The notes under the pieces: generated by a model
The model's database searches: none
Told to the model about the DNA's origin: nothing
The model's input: the letters and a program-made list of their open reading frames with translations, nothing else
Position numbers and translations under genes: made by a program
From: an uncultured Eggerthellaceae bacterium
GTDB lineage: Bacteria > Actinomycetota > Coriobacteriia > Coriobacteriales > Eggerthellaceae
Assembly (NCBI GenBank): GCA_949840905.1
Contig: CATKXW010000021.1
Location: 1 to 43,142, forward strand
Direction of reading: 5' to 3'
DNA: 43,142 nucleotides
In this document: in pieces, positions 17,554 through 25,809 of the stretch
How positions within the stretch are numbered: position 1 is the first letter of the stretch
How the letters are laid out: each line of letters opens with the position of its first letter

Positions 17554-17582
17554 CCGCCCGGCCCCAGTTACGGGTCGGGCGG
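17554..17582 (+). terminator. Intergenic GC-rich hairpin
   Basis: CCGCCCG (17554-17560) with CGGGCGG (17576-17582), extended inward by further G/C pairs; followed by a pyrimidine-rich stretch. The next gene starts about 40 bp on behind TAGAAAGGA. The same design is seen at 34229 and 35393. Confidence 0.5.
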
Positions 17583-17620
17583 TCCCTTCTCTTCCATCAC
17601 ATCCTAGAAAGGAACATGCC

Positions 17621-17806
17621 ATGAAGACCACCCTTGAGGCCATGATCGTCCCCGTGAGCGGCGCGCCCTATCCCAAGACCCTCGAAGCGGACGAGAACGG
17701 CTCGTTCCTCCGCGCCCTGCAAAATTGCGTGGGCGGCCATATCGAGCCTATGGGCTACCTGTTCGACGATGCCCCGACCGTCTTATCCAGATTCCGAGCG
17801 AGCTGA
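17621..17806 (+). pseudogene. DUF3846-like protein, truncated
   Basis: Start is good (TAGAAAGGAACATGCC before ATG). The first ~50 residues, with VPVSGAPYPKTLEADENGSF, LRALQNCVGGHIEPMGYLFDD, match the opening of DUF3846-type small proteins from mobile elements (recognition by pattern). The frame then changes character and stops at 17806, short of the usual length (about 100 aa or more). The following 100 bp hold no continuation I could find. Likely broken by a deletion. Confidence 0.5.
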
Positions 17807-17907
17807 CGTCGGTGAAGCGCCGCCTTCAAGTCCCCGGCTTGCCGGCTCTGGTCAGTCTTGGAGTGAAATTGATGAGCCGCTAGCGCCGGCATGTTGGTGT
17901 TTCTTGC

Positions 17908-18156
17908 GTGATCGACGAAAGCGGCGTTGCTTGCATCATGGATAGCGCAAGACAGCTGAGAGGCATCTCGTGCGCCGAGCTCGTACGTCGCATCGGCGTG
18001 GACAGGAAGCGGCTCTGGCACGTTTTGCACGGTCAGCGCGAGATGCGCGTAGACGAGTTCGTCAAGCTTTGCGCCTTCTTCAACCTGGGCCTCGGCTGCT
18101 TCATCGACAGAGCCACGGTCGAACGACTACGTTCTTCGCAACCGTTCCGCGAATGA
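17908..18156 (+). CDS. Short Xre-like HTH protein
   Basis: 82 aa from GTG 17908 (ATG 17938 is a shorter option). HTH with RGISCAELVRRIGVDRKRLWHVLHGQREMRVDEFVKLCAFFNLG. It is paralogous to the first ~80 residues of the 250-aa HTH protein encoded on the opposite strand at 18597-19349 (the same VDRKRLW, GQRxMRxDEFVxLCA pattern). The GTG start is preferred since the paralogue aligns through it. Probably a DNA-binding regulator of element A, or a truncated duplicate. Confidence 0.6.
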   Translation: MIDESGVACIMDSARQLRGISCAELVRRIGVDRKRLWHVLHGQREMRVDEFVKLCAFFNLGLGCFIDRATVERLRSSQPFRE

Positions 18157-18300
18157 CGGCGCATCCATCCCCATCACGCCCGTCGGCCTTCGGATCGGCG
18201 GGCTTTCTCTTTGCTTGTTCTCCTTGCAACGACCTCCTGCATCTGTTCCGATCCCAACCGCCTCTGGCTCCGCGCTCTCGCCGAGGACCGAGCGTGGTGG

Positions 18301-18390
18301 CAAGGGCCGCGAAAACTTTTCAGCAGGACGGAGCATCGTCCAGGACCTTCCGAAAACTCAAGCCCTCCGGGTTTCGCATTTCCCCCTTGC
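18301..18390 (+). promoter_or_regulatory. Shared leader module, copy 2 (orphan)
   Basis: Near-repeat of 16031-16121. Like copy 1 it is followed about 80 bp later by a ribosome-binding site (AGGAGGGAAG) and ATG at 18470. That frame ends after five codons (ATG TTA ACG CTG CGG TGA), so the gene it once served has been removed. Confidence 0.6.
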
Positions 18391-18475
18391 TCACACGCCC
18401 GATCCCCGGCGGTGCCCGGGCCACGAGGCAGGTCATAGGGACTGGCCGAAACGGCATAGGAGGGAAGATATGTTA

Positions 18476-18601
18476 ACGCTGCGGTGAGGTTGGAGATGGG
18501 GTTGCCGGGAAGCGACAGCAGGCAGGCGGTGTATGCGTTCGCAGCGAGAAAGGATATGACCGAGAGGGGCCGCCGCCCAGATGATGGCCGCCGCTGTCAC
18601 T
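18476..18601 (-). pseudogene. N-terminal fragment of a small membrane protein
   Basis: On the - strand a GTG overlapping the stop of the HTH gene (GTGA) opens VTAAAIIWAAA. With one C removed from a CCCC run it continues LSVISFLAANAYTACLLSLP and GNPISNLTAAL, a membrane-type sequence. It then runs into the orphan leader of the opposite strand. Both the frameshift and the lost 3' end make it a remnant. Identity not recognised. Confidence 0.4.
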
Positions 18602-19349
18602 TCGCCCGCATCTCCTGGAAGCGGGGTTCAATCGATCGAGCCTTGGTGGTGGATCTCTCGGCCTCAAGGGCCGCCGATGCCTCCCGCGCGTCCTCGGCTC
18701 GCTCGTCGAGCGTGCGGTCGTCGCGGTCGCGGGAAGGCTCCTTCTCGTGCTGCTCTTTGATCTTCTCGGCAGCTTTAGCGCAGGCGTCGTCCGTCTCGCG
18801 CGAGAGCTCTTCGAAGGACTGCCACACCTCCCTCGCGTCCGCGATGCGGAACAGGAGGTATTCCTTGCTGGTTTCCGGGTCGGGGAACCAGGCCGAGCCG
18901 ACGTCGTGCGTGGCGAGCCTGTTCTCGATGACACCTTTGATCGCGCCATAGTCCTCGATTCCCTGGAGCTCCTGCATATCGTGCTTGGCCCACTCGGGGG
19001 CGTCGCCCTCCCGCGCGTCGTCTCCGGCGATCTCCTGCGCGGAGCGCTCTTCTTCTTTTTTCCGTTGAGGAACGAGGCCGCACAAGCCCGTCCCGTAGTC
19101 CTCGATGACCTTCTGGCGGCGATAGGCGAGCTCTTCCTTCATATCGCTGGTGAGGAAGAAGCCCATATCCAAGCCCATGACGGCGCAGAGCCTAACGAAC
19201 TCGTCCGCCCTCATCTGGCGCTGGCCGTCGAGGATGTACCACAGGCGCTTGCGGTCGACGGATGCGCGACGCGCGAGCTCGGCGACACTGATGCCGCGCG
19301 AGTCCCGCGCCTCCTCCATCCTTATGACGACCAGCTTCGCGTGATCCAT
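18597..19349 (-). CDS. Xre-type regulator with long charged C-terminus
   Basis: 250 aa. Residues 1-75 are an Xre/lambda-repressor HTH (RGISVAELARRASVDRKRLW, YILDGQRQMRADEFVRLCAVMGLD), paralogous to the protein at 17908. Residues 110-250 are highly charged (Glu/Arg/Lys/Asp) and likely coiled-coil. The central part contains WFPDPETSKEYLLFRIADA. Start at 19349, or 30 bases later at a second ATG (MEEARD), both with weak ribosome-binding sites. Probably controls element A functions. Confidence 0.6.
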   Translation of the reverse strand: MDHAKLVVIRMEEARDSRGISVAELARRASVDRKRLWYILDGQRQMRADEFVRLCAVMGLDMGFFLTSDMKEELAYRRQKVIEDYGTGLCGLVPQRKKEEERSAQEIAGDDAREGDAPEWAKHDMQELQGIEDYGAIKGVIENRLATHDVGSAWFPDPETSKEYLLFRIADAREVWQSFEELSRETDDACAKAAEKIKEQHEKEPSRDRDDRTLDERAEDAREASAALEAERSTTKARSIEPRFQEMRAK

Positions 19350-19460
19350 CCTCTTAATCGCCTGTCACCGGTTGATGCGTTGCCCTTTGCTTGCGGGCTT
19401 AACCTTTGGCATGAGTAGTCAATGCAGCGCTCTCTGCCTTAGGTTTTTCCCAAATTAGTG

Positions 19461-19489
19461 ATGCATGTCCTCAATATGGGAACATGCAT
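19461..19489 (-). terminator. Palindromic hairpin after phoR
   Basis: ATGCATGT (19461-19468) and ACATGCAT (19482-19489) with a 13-base loop, 15 bases past the phoR stop. No T-run in either direction, so it may be a weak terminator or an operator. Confidence 0.4.
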
Positions 19490-19504
19490 GATGGCTTGTC
19501 CTCT

Positions 19505-20896
19505 TTAGCGATCGGCTGGAATATGCACCGTGAAGACAGAACCTTTTCCAAGACTGCTTTCAACGGATATCGTTGCGTTGTGAAACGCGGCCGCGTGCTT
19601 GGCTATCGCCAGCCCGAGACCGGTCCCTCCGCTTTCTTTTGAGCGGCTTTTGTCAATCCGATAGAAGCGCTCGAATATCTTGCTGGTCCCTTCGGCAGGG
19701 ATGCCGCATCCGTTGTCTTTAACGCGCACGTAGGCCTCCGCGACTCCATCGGTATCGAGCGCGTTCAAGTTCTTGCCAACGGAGACCACGACCTCTCCGC
19801 CTGCATCGCTGTACTTCACCGCATTGGTTATGAGATTGGATATGATTTGATCCAAGAGGCTTCGGTTGCCCTCGACTATCACTGTCGAGCCTAAGCAGCG
19901 CAGGCTCACGTTGCGCTTGTCCGCAAGGGGCATCAACCGGGTTGCCACCTCATGGGCGAGCGCGAGCAGTTCCACGCTCTCTTTCCCCGCATTTTCCAGC
20001 AACGGGTCATCGAGGCGCGATAGAACGAGCACGTCATCGATCAAAGCCGCCATATTCTTCGATTCGGTCAGGATTAGCGAGGCGAACTTTTTGGCGTCCT
20101 CTTCAGGAATACCACCGTTCGAAAGCAGTTCGGCGTATCCCGAAATGACCTGGAGAGGCGTCTTCATCTCGTGAGAGACGTTTGCGGAGAACTCCCTGCG
20201 CATGTTCTCCGCGCGGGCGAGCTCGTCATTCTGGCCTATAAGCTGTCGGCGCTGCCGTTCGATTCGCTCCAGAAGCGGGCGCATTTCTACGTAGGCATCG
20301 TTTTCGAGCGGATGAGCGACATCAATTCTCCCGAAAGGTGCCACAGCGCGCCGAGAAAGCAGCCTGGACAGCATGATTGACAGCAAGAGTGCCATCAAGA
20401 GAGCAACGCCGAGCGCAGGGGCCGTGGACTCGAAGACGGCAAGAAACGATGCCCTCTGCTCCGACAGGCGAAGCACGTCCCCCGACTGCAGGAGAACGGC
20501 CGCATAGACGGTGTCTTCGCCGAGCGTCGCGGAGTATCGAATGACGGAACTAGATCCCGATGCGCGAGCCTCTATGATCTCAGGTCGGTCCGCGTGATTC
20601 GCATTCACGCTGCCGTTGCTGTCGAAGATCACGTCACCATCGGCGTCGATGAGTGTATAACGAATGTCTGCTTGCAGCTGGCTCTCCAACACATGGATGT
20701 CGTCCTGCTCGCTTTCGCCATCAAGGGAGCGGGCCGCGGCTTGGGCGACAGCCTCGATTCTCGCTTCCTCGTCCCGCTCGTAGACGAAGTAGAAGAATGC
20801 CGAGAAGACGCATGCGAAGCAAAGAAGGATTACGAGCGAGTAGACGAGGACGGAACGCAGGAGCGTCGAAGCCAGCTTTTTCTCTTTGCGGGCCAT
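19505..20896 (-). CDS. phoR: Sensor histidine kinase of the phosphate response (PhoR)
   Basis: 463 aa membrane kinase. An N-terminal membrane helix (residues ~15-38) is followed by an extracytoplasmic sensor domain of ~125 residues, and a second helix near 165-185. Then come the H-box VSHEMKTPLQVISGYAELL, N-box ISNLITNAVKYS, DNGCGIP and GGTGLGLAI. The gene starts six bases after the end of the response-regulator gene and would be its partner. Placement beside pstSCAB supports the phosphate assignment. No phoU gene is present, although PhoU normally links Pst and PhoR; one may exist elsewhere in the genome. Confidence 0.85.
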   Translation of the reverse strand: MARKEKKLASTLLRSVLVYSLVILLCFACVFSAFFYFVYERDEEARIEAVAQAAARSLDGESEQDDIHVLESQLQADIRYTLIDADGDVIFDSNGSVNANHADRPEIIEARASGSSSVIRYSATLGEDTVYAAVLLQSGDVLRLSEQRASFLAVFESTAPALGVALLMALLLSIMLSRLLSRRAVAPFGRIDVAHPLENDAYVEMRPLLERIERQRRQLIGQNDELARAENMRREFSANVSHEMKTPLQVISGYAELLSNGGIPEEDAKKFASLILTESKNMAALIDDVLVLSRLDDPLLENAGKESVELLALAHEVATRLMPLADKRNVSLRCLGSTVIVEGNRSLLDQIISNLITNAVKYSDAGGEVVVSVGKNLNALDTDGVAEAYVRVKDNGCGIPAEGTSKIFERFYRIDKSRSKESGGTGLGLAIAKHAAAFHNATISVESSLGKGSVFTVHIPADR

Positions 20897-20902
20897 ATCG
20901 GA

Positions 20903-21589
20903 TCACGGCCTTATGACGTATCCGACACCGCGGACCGTTTCCACCATCGACGCCGCCTCAGCAGAAGCGCTTGCGATTTTCTGCCGAAGCGTCTGGACAT
21001 GGGCATCGACTGTCCTCGTATTTCCCGCGAAGTCCCATCTCCATACGCTTTCCAGTAAATGGTCTCGTGTGAGCACATGACCGCAATTGTTCATGAGCAT
21101 TTGAAGGAGGTCGAACTCCTTGAGCGTGAGGGAGATGGGCTCACCGCAGACGCGGACGGTTCTCGCTTCGCCGTCGAGTGTGATCTCACCACATTTGCAT
21201 TTGCTGCCGACAGCTATCGCAGGTGACTCGGCCCGACGGTAGAGAGCGCGAACGCGCGAGACGAGCTCCATCATGCCGAAGGGCTTTGCCAGGTAGTCGT
21301 CCGCTCCCAGATCAAGGCCTTGCACCTTGTCTATTTCCGAGCCCTTCGCTGTGAGCATCATAACAGGGATATGCCGCATGGAGGGGTTCAGCCTCATTGA
21401 CTCCAAAATCTCAAGGCCATCCTTACCGGGCAGCATGATGTCCAAAAGCACCAGGTCAGGCATCTGCGACGAGCAAGCGTTCTCGAAGTCTTCGGCGCAA
21501 GGAAACCCGACCACCTCGAACCCCGCTTGGTTCAGGGCATAGGTGGCTAGATCCCGGATATTCTTGCCATCCTCAACATAGTAGATCAT
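20903..21589 (-). CDS. phoP: Response regulator of the phosphate response (PhoP/PhoB type)
   Basis: 228 aa OmpR-family regulator. ATG 21589 (MIYYVEDGKNIRDLATYALN) is chosen over an upstream in-frame codon because the receiver begins there. The phospho-acceptor is Asp in LVLLDIMLPGKDG, with K in YLAKPFGMMEL. The C-terminal winged helix has LTLKEFDLLQMLMNNCG, GNTRTVDAHVQTLRQKI and the VRGVGYVI signature. One acidic-pocket residue reads VEDG in place of VEDD/VEDE. A -10 box sits only six bases before the ATG, predicting a leaderless message. Confidence 0.88.
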   Translation of the reverse strand: MIYYVEDGKNIRDLATYALNQAGFEVVGFPCAEDFENACSSQMPDLVLLDIMLPGKDGLEILESMRLNPSMRHIPVMMLTAKGSEIDKVQGLDLGADDYLAKPFGMMELVSRVRALYRRAESPAIAVGSKCKCGEITLDGEARTVRVCGEPISLTLKEFDLLQMLMNNCGHVLTRDHLLESVWRWDFAGNTRTVDAHVQTLRQKIASASAEAASMVETVRGVGYVIRP

Positions 21590-21595
21590 GTCCCT

Positions 21596-21650
21596 ATTAT
21601 AGTTCCGCACGAAGGAACTAGCATCTGTGCGAATGTCAAATTCATGTAAA
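21596..21650 (-). promoter_or_regulatory. phoP promoter with Pho-box-like repeats
   Basis: Reading on the - strand, TTTACA (21650-21645) and TTGACA (21639-21634) are 11 bp apart, the spacing of Bacillus-type PhoP sites (TT-A/C/T-ACA, 6+5). TATAAT lies at 21601-21596, six bases before the ATG. This fits autoregulated activation by PhoP and a transcript starting at or next to the ATG. Confidence 0.6.
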
Positions 21651-21655
21651 GGATC

Positions 21656-22477
21656 TCAGCCGAAGCGACCCGACACGTAATCGGCAGTTCGACTGTCCTT
21701 CGGGTGCGTGAACAACGCATCAGTGTCTCCAGCCTCCACCATTTCGCCCAAGAGGAAGAACGCCGTCTTCGTCGAGATGCGAATAGCTTGGAGCATGTTA
21801 TGAGTGACCATAATAACGGTGTACTTCGATGCGAGCTCTCCCACGAGCTCTTCGATCTTCGCTGTTGATATCGGGTCGAGCGCACTGGTCGATTCGTCCA
21901 GCAGCAACACTTCGGGTCTTACCGCCAACGCACGCGCTATGCACAGGCGTTGCTGCTGGCCGCCGGAAAGCCCTAATGCGCTCTCCTTCAAACGGTCTTT
22001 CACCTCTTCCCAAATCGCGGCGTCCCGAAGCGATTGCTCCACAATCGCATCGAGCTCTTCCTTGCCCTTCACGCCGTGGGTGCGAGGGCCGAACGCGATG
22101 TTGTCGTAGATGCTCATGGGAAAGGGGTTGGGCTGCTGAAAGACCATGCCGACGCGGCGGCGGAGGTCGTTCACGCCGATATCGGTATAGGCGTTCTCTC
22201 CATCAAGCTCTATCGTGCCGTCGATGCGGCATCCTTCAACGAGGTCGTTCATGCGATTAAGCGTCTTGAGCAGCGTCGACTTTCCACAGCCAGAAGGCCC
22301 GATGAGCGCTGTGACCTCGTTCTTCGGGAACGTGAGCGACACGTTCTTGAGAGCATGGAAACTCCCGTAGTGCAGATCGAGATCCTTTACCCGCATCTTC
22401 GCAGGCCCTTCTTCCAACGGGGCGGAAAGACCTCCGATCTCTTCGGAAACGGGCAGCAATTCTTCTACGCCTATCAT
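21656..22477 (-). CDS. pstB: Phosphate ABC transporter ATP-binding protein
   Basis: 273 aa. A ~27-residue N-terminal extension precedes the ATPase proper ([19 protein letters not shown]). Walker A is GPSGCGKST, the Q-loop sits in [14 protein letters not shown] (a PstB hallmark), signature is LSGGQQQRL, Walker B is VLLLDEST, and the H-loop is VTHNM. It drives phosphate uptake by the PstCA channel. Its start directly follows the pstA stop, with no gap. Confidence 0.95.
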   Translation of the reverse strand: MIGVEELLPVSEEIGGLSAPLEEGPAKMRVKDLDLHYGSFHALKNVSLTFPKNEVTALIGPSGCGKSTLLKTLNRMNDLVEGCRIDGTIELDGENAYTDIGVNDLRRRVGMVFQQPNPFPMSIYDNIAFGPRTHGVKGKEELDAIVEQSLRDAAIWEEVKDRLKESALGLSGGQQQRLCIARALAVRPEVLLLDESTSALDPISTAKIEELVGELASKYTVIMVTHNMLQAIRISTKTAFFLLGEMVEAGDTDALFTHPKDSRTADYVSGRFG

Positions 22478-23311
22478 CTACATCTCCTCCTTGAGCTTCT
22501 TCGCAGCGAAATTGGCTGCTGTATTGAGCACCACTACAAGCACGATCAGAACGACTGCGGTCGCATACGTCTCGTCCATGTGCAGCCCTTCGCTCGCGAG
22601 CACGTACATGTGAACGGCAAGAGTCCGGCATGAGTCGAAAAGAGCCAAGATGCCTTCCCCTGCGAAATCGGGAATCTGCGCCACGGTGCCTGCTGTAAAA
22701 AGTAGAGCGGCCACTTCGCCAACGCATCTGCCGAGGGCGAGGAGCACACCTCCCAAGATGCCAGGCAACGCGCTAGGCAAGACACAGCGGAGTATAGTCC
22801 GCACGCGGCCTGCGCCGAGCGCGAAGCCTCCATGCTTGTATGCCCCAGGAACGGCGAGAAGGGCTTCTTCTGTGGTGCGCATGACGACGGGCAACACCAT
22901 GATCGCAAGCGTGCACGCGCCGGAGAGAAGGGAGAGACCCCAGCCTAGCACGGTCGTGAAGAACAAGAGGCCGAAAAGACCATAGATAATCGAAGGAATG
23001 CCCTGCAGCGTTTCAGTGGTCATGCGCACGAGCGCTACGAACCGGCTTGAGGAGCGCGCGTACTCCACGAGATAGATCGCAGCTCCCACCCCAACGGGCA
23101 CTGCCAAAACGAGTGCTAGGACGGCCATGAGAAGCGTATCCACGAGGGCTGGCATGAGGGACACGTTCTCGGATGTGTACTCCCATTCGAAAAGCCGAGG
23201 CTCAAGGTGCGGTACGCCGTTCAAGAGGATGTACCCTACAAGACCTGCGAGCACGGCCACGGTCACGACAGTCCCGGCATAGACCAGCGCACGCAACAGT
23301 TTCGCTGTCAT
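22478..23311 (-). CDS. pstA: Phosphate ABC transporter permease PstA
   Basis: 277 aa, six predicted membrane helices. It carries the permease loop that contacts PstB (EALLAVPGAYKHGGFALGAGRVRTI) and family stretches TETLQGIPSIIYGLFG and LGRCVGEVAALLFTAG. It overlaps pstC by four bases. Forms the membrane channel with PstC. Confidence 0.93.
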   Translation of the reverse strand: MTAKLLRALVYAGTVVTVAVLAGLVGYILLNGVPHLEPRLFEWEYTSENVSLMPALVDTLLMAVLALVLAVPVGVGAAIYLVEYARSSSRFVALVRMTTETLQGIPSIIYGLFGLLFFTTVLGWGLSLLSGACTLAIMVLPVVMRTTEEALLAVPGAYKHGGFALGAGRVRTILRCVLPSALPGILGGVLLALGRCVGEVAALLFTAGTVAQIPDFAGEGILALFDSCRTLAVHMYVLASEGLHMDETYATAVVLIVLVVVLNTAANFAAKKLKEEM

Positions 23312-24168
23312 TGGGCTTCACCTCTTTTCTTGATGGCGCCGAATAAAAGGCTTATCAGCATAACGAACACGAACAGCACGACACCGGTGGCGATGAGCGC
23401 GCCGCGATGGAGGTCGGCTGCATACCCCATCTCAAGCACGATGTTCGCCGTCATGGTTCGCACGCCGTCGAAGATCGAGTTCGGTATAACGGGCTGGTTG
23501 CCCGCTACCATGACGACCGCCATGGTCTCGCCTATGGCGCGCCCAACTCCGAGTACGACGCCAGCCATGATGCCCGAAAAGGCGGCTGGTACGAGCACGT
23601 TGAATACGGCGCGCTCGTGCGTTGCGCCCAGCGCGACCGCCCCCTCGTAGTAGCTCTTCGGTACGGCGTCGAGCGCGTTCTTCGCAACGGTGATGACAGT
23701 AGGAAGAATCATGATTCCGAGCAGCACAGCTGCGGCCAGAAGAGAGAATCCGCGCCCGGGCATCGTAGTCCTTATGAACGGCACGATCACCATGAGGCCG
23801 AAGAATCCGTAGACCACAGAAGGGATGCCCGCCAGGAGCTCGACGCCAGGCCGCAGCACGCTGGCTGCTTTCTTCCCAGCGAAGCGTGAGAGGAAAATGG
23901 CGGTAAGGATGCCTGCAGGTACGCCGACGATGATGGCCCCTGCCGTGACGTAGATGCTTCCCATGATCATGGGGAATATCCCGTACATTCCGCTCACTGG
24001 CTTCCAAGTGGTCCCGAACAGGAAAGCAGTCAAGCCGATTTCGTCCATCGCCGGTAGGCCATTCACGAAGAGGAACAGGCAGATGAGTGCTACGGCCAGG
24101 ATGGAGATGGCCGCCGCGATAGCGAAAAGCACCCTCGCGGCGGTCTCTTTGAACTTCGACTTCGACAT
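23308..24168 (-). CDS. pstC: Phosphate ABC transporter permease PstC
   Basis: 286 aa, membrane helix at residues ~12-35 and five more. Family blocks are GTTWKPVSGMYGIFPMIMG, ELLAGIPSVVYGFFGL, the coupling loop DAVPKSYYEGAVALGATHERA and GRAIGETMAVVMVAGN. It begins five bases after the pstS stop. Works with PstA as the phosphate channel. Confidence 0.94.
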   Translation of the reverse strand: MSKSKFKETAARVLFAIAAAISILAVALICLFLFVNGLPAMDEIGLTAFLFGTTWKPVSGMYGIFPMIMGSIYVTAGAIIVGVPAGILTAIFLSRFAGKKAASVLRPGVELLAGIPSVVYGFFGLMVIVPFIRTTMPGRGFSLLAAAVLLGIMILPTVITVAKNALDAVPKSYYEGAVALGATHERAVFNVLVPAAFSGIMAGVVLGVGRAIGETMAVVMVAGNQPVIPNSIFDGVRTMTANIVLEMGYAADLHRGALIATGVVLFVFVMLISLLFGAIKKRGEAQ

Positions 24169-24173
24169 AACGC

Positions 24174-25094
24174 CTAGCCGACCACTTCTGCCCAGCTGAT
24201 GACATCGCCCGAGAAGATGGCTTTTACCTGGTCGCTCGTAAGGCCGTTCACGCTGGACGCGGGGGCGACGATGACCGCGATGCCGTCCTTGGCGATAGCC
24301 GTAGCAGTTGCTCCGGCAGCGGTTTCTGATTCCTTGAGGTCACGGGAAGCCATGCCGATGTCGCAGGTTCCCTCGACCGCCATGTTCACTCCCGTAGTCG
24401 AGTCGGACTGCTGCACCTCGATGGTCACGTCAGGGTTCTCTTTCTGGTATGCCTCGGCCAGCTTCTCCATGACGGGCGTAACCGAAGAAGAACCTGCGAC
24501 GACCACCTTGCCGCTCGCGCCCGAGTTGGTGTAGGGCGCAGCATTGTCGGCCACGGCGATATATCCGTTGTCTTCTACAATGGTCTGACCGTCCGAACTC
24601 ATGATAAAGTCGATGAAGTCTTGTGCGGGGGCGCTCGGCGTATCCGCGACGATGATGTTGAAGGGGCGAGATACTTTGTAGCTTCCGTTCTTCACGTTCG
24701 CAGCGGTCGCCTCAACGTCGTCGATGAGCAGCGCCTTGACCGAATCGTTGAGCGAGCCGAGAGAAATGTATCCGATACCGTCGGGGTCGCTCGCTACCGA
24801 CGTCATCATCACGGAAGTAGAGTTGGTGATGGCGGCTGCATCCGTCGTCATGTCAATCTTGTTGCCGATCGCGTCCTTCTCTTCCAAGCCGAACAGTTCG
24901 ATGAACGCACCGCGCGTGCCCGAACCATCTTCACGCGAGTAAACCGATATCTGATTGCTCGTCTGCGCCTCGGATGCGCTGGGACTCCCCGATTGGGTTT
25001 CGGATGAAGAACAGCCGAAGGCGCTCATCATTCCGAGCGTGAGAATCGCCGTAGCGACGATAGGGAGTACTTTCCTTGCCATGTTTTTGGTCAT
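24174..25094 (-). CDS. pstS: Phosphate-binding lipoprotein PstS
   Basis: 306 aa from ATG 25094 (MTKNMARKVLPIV), chosen for its AAGGAATCG upstream and for an immediate lipoprotein signal peptide. The lipobox is SAFGC, giving a lipid-anchored Cys near residue 28. Binding motifs are present as two repeats of a phosphate pocket (REDGSGTRGAFIELFG and AGSSSVTPVMEKLAEAYQ, with VQQSDSTTGVNM and DIGMASRDLK). It captures phosphate outside the membrane for PstCA. First gene of the operon. Confidence 0.93.
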   Translation of the reverse strand: MTKNMARKVLPIVATAILTLGMMSAFGCSSSETQSGSPSASEAQTSNQISVYSREDGSGTRGAFIELFGLEEKDAIGNKIDMTTDAAAITNSTSVMMTSVASDPDGIGYISLGSLNDSVKALLIDDVEATAANVKNGSYKVSRPFNIIVADTPSAPAQDFIDFIMSSDGQTIVEDNGYIAVADNAAPYTNSGASGKVVVAGSSSVTPVMEKLAEAYQKENPDVTIEVQQSDSTTGVNMAVEGTCDIGMASRDLKESETAAGATATAIAKDGIAVIVAPASSVNGLTSDQVKAIFSGDVISWAEVVG

Positions 25095-25185
25095 GTCGAT
25101 TCCTTTCTTTGAAACGTGCCTCCTCTCGCGGGAGGGAGCATAAGAGGAGGCTCTGCTCAAGCATGACCAAGCTGTATGTGCGCCT

Positions 25186-25213
25186 TGTCAGAGGTCTGCA
25201 AAGTCTTTGCAAA
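25186..25213 (-). promoter_or_regulatory. Pho-box-like triple repeat upstream of pstS
   Basis: On the - strand TTTGCA (25213-25208), TTTGCA (25202-25197) and CTGACA (25191-25186) recur at exactly 11 bp. This is the architecture of PhoP sites and lies about 92 bp before the pstS start. The remainder of 25214-25513 has no gene; it holds two GGGACA motifs 20 bp apart (25239-25265). Confidence 0.55.
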
Positions 25214-25513
25214 GTTTCACGGCAGAGCAAATCGAAACGGGACACCTTCTTCTCAATTTGGGACATCTTTCTCTCGGATGAATCGCAGAGTTTTAGCCTT
25301 GCCCGTGAAATGTGCATCCCCGGAAGTATCGGTGATACATACGGAATGAAGGCACCTTGATAACCGCATCGAACGCTCATTTCGAGCTGCGTCACAACTG
25401 CGCGCTCTGCGCAAGCATGCGATCGGGGCTTTCGCATCGTTGTAGCGTTTATCCAAACACCCCATCATCGCGGTCAGCGACGCTGGCCGCCTCACTTTCG
25501 AGAGGAGGCGACT

Positions 25514-25809
25514 ATGAAGGAAACCTATGGCGAGATGGAGATAGACGAGGCTCGGCTCAAGGCGGCCGACCCGGACGGACTCTACCTGTTCATGCTTGAG
25601 CAGTACCCCTACATGATGACCCCCGACAACGTGGCGGCATTCACCGGCACGACGGGCCAGGAGATTCGCAAGCTACTGAACAAAGGCGAGATGCAGGGAT
25701 GCCGCATCGGCATCCGTTGGCTTATCCCGAAACTCGGGCCTTGAACTATCTCTACAAGGATCGCCGCGAGAAAGAAAGCGATGCATATGAAGAAGCTGCG
25801 ATGCGATAA
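25514..25809 (+). pseudogene. Excisionase-like HTH protein with a frameshift
   Basis: ATG 25514 follows GAGAGGAGGCG. The 76 residues read before TGA include MMTPDNVAAFTGTTGQEIRKLL and GCRIGIRWLIPK, a MerR/excisionase-type winged HTH. After CCG AAA (25727-25732) one A appears to be missing. Adding it gives TRALNYLYKDRREKESDAYEEAAMR ending at TAA 25807-25809, the usual excisionase tail, and overlaps the integrase start by ~29 bp. As written the protein is about 20 residues short but keeps its HTH. Homopolymer context makes a sequencing slip plausible. Confidence 0.65.

Noticed and set aside
25727-25740. Programmed -1 frameshift in the excisionase-like gene
   Set aside because: No X XXY YYZ slippery site or downstream stem was found; a missing A in a homopolymer explains it more simply.
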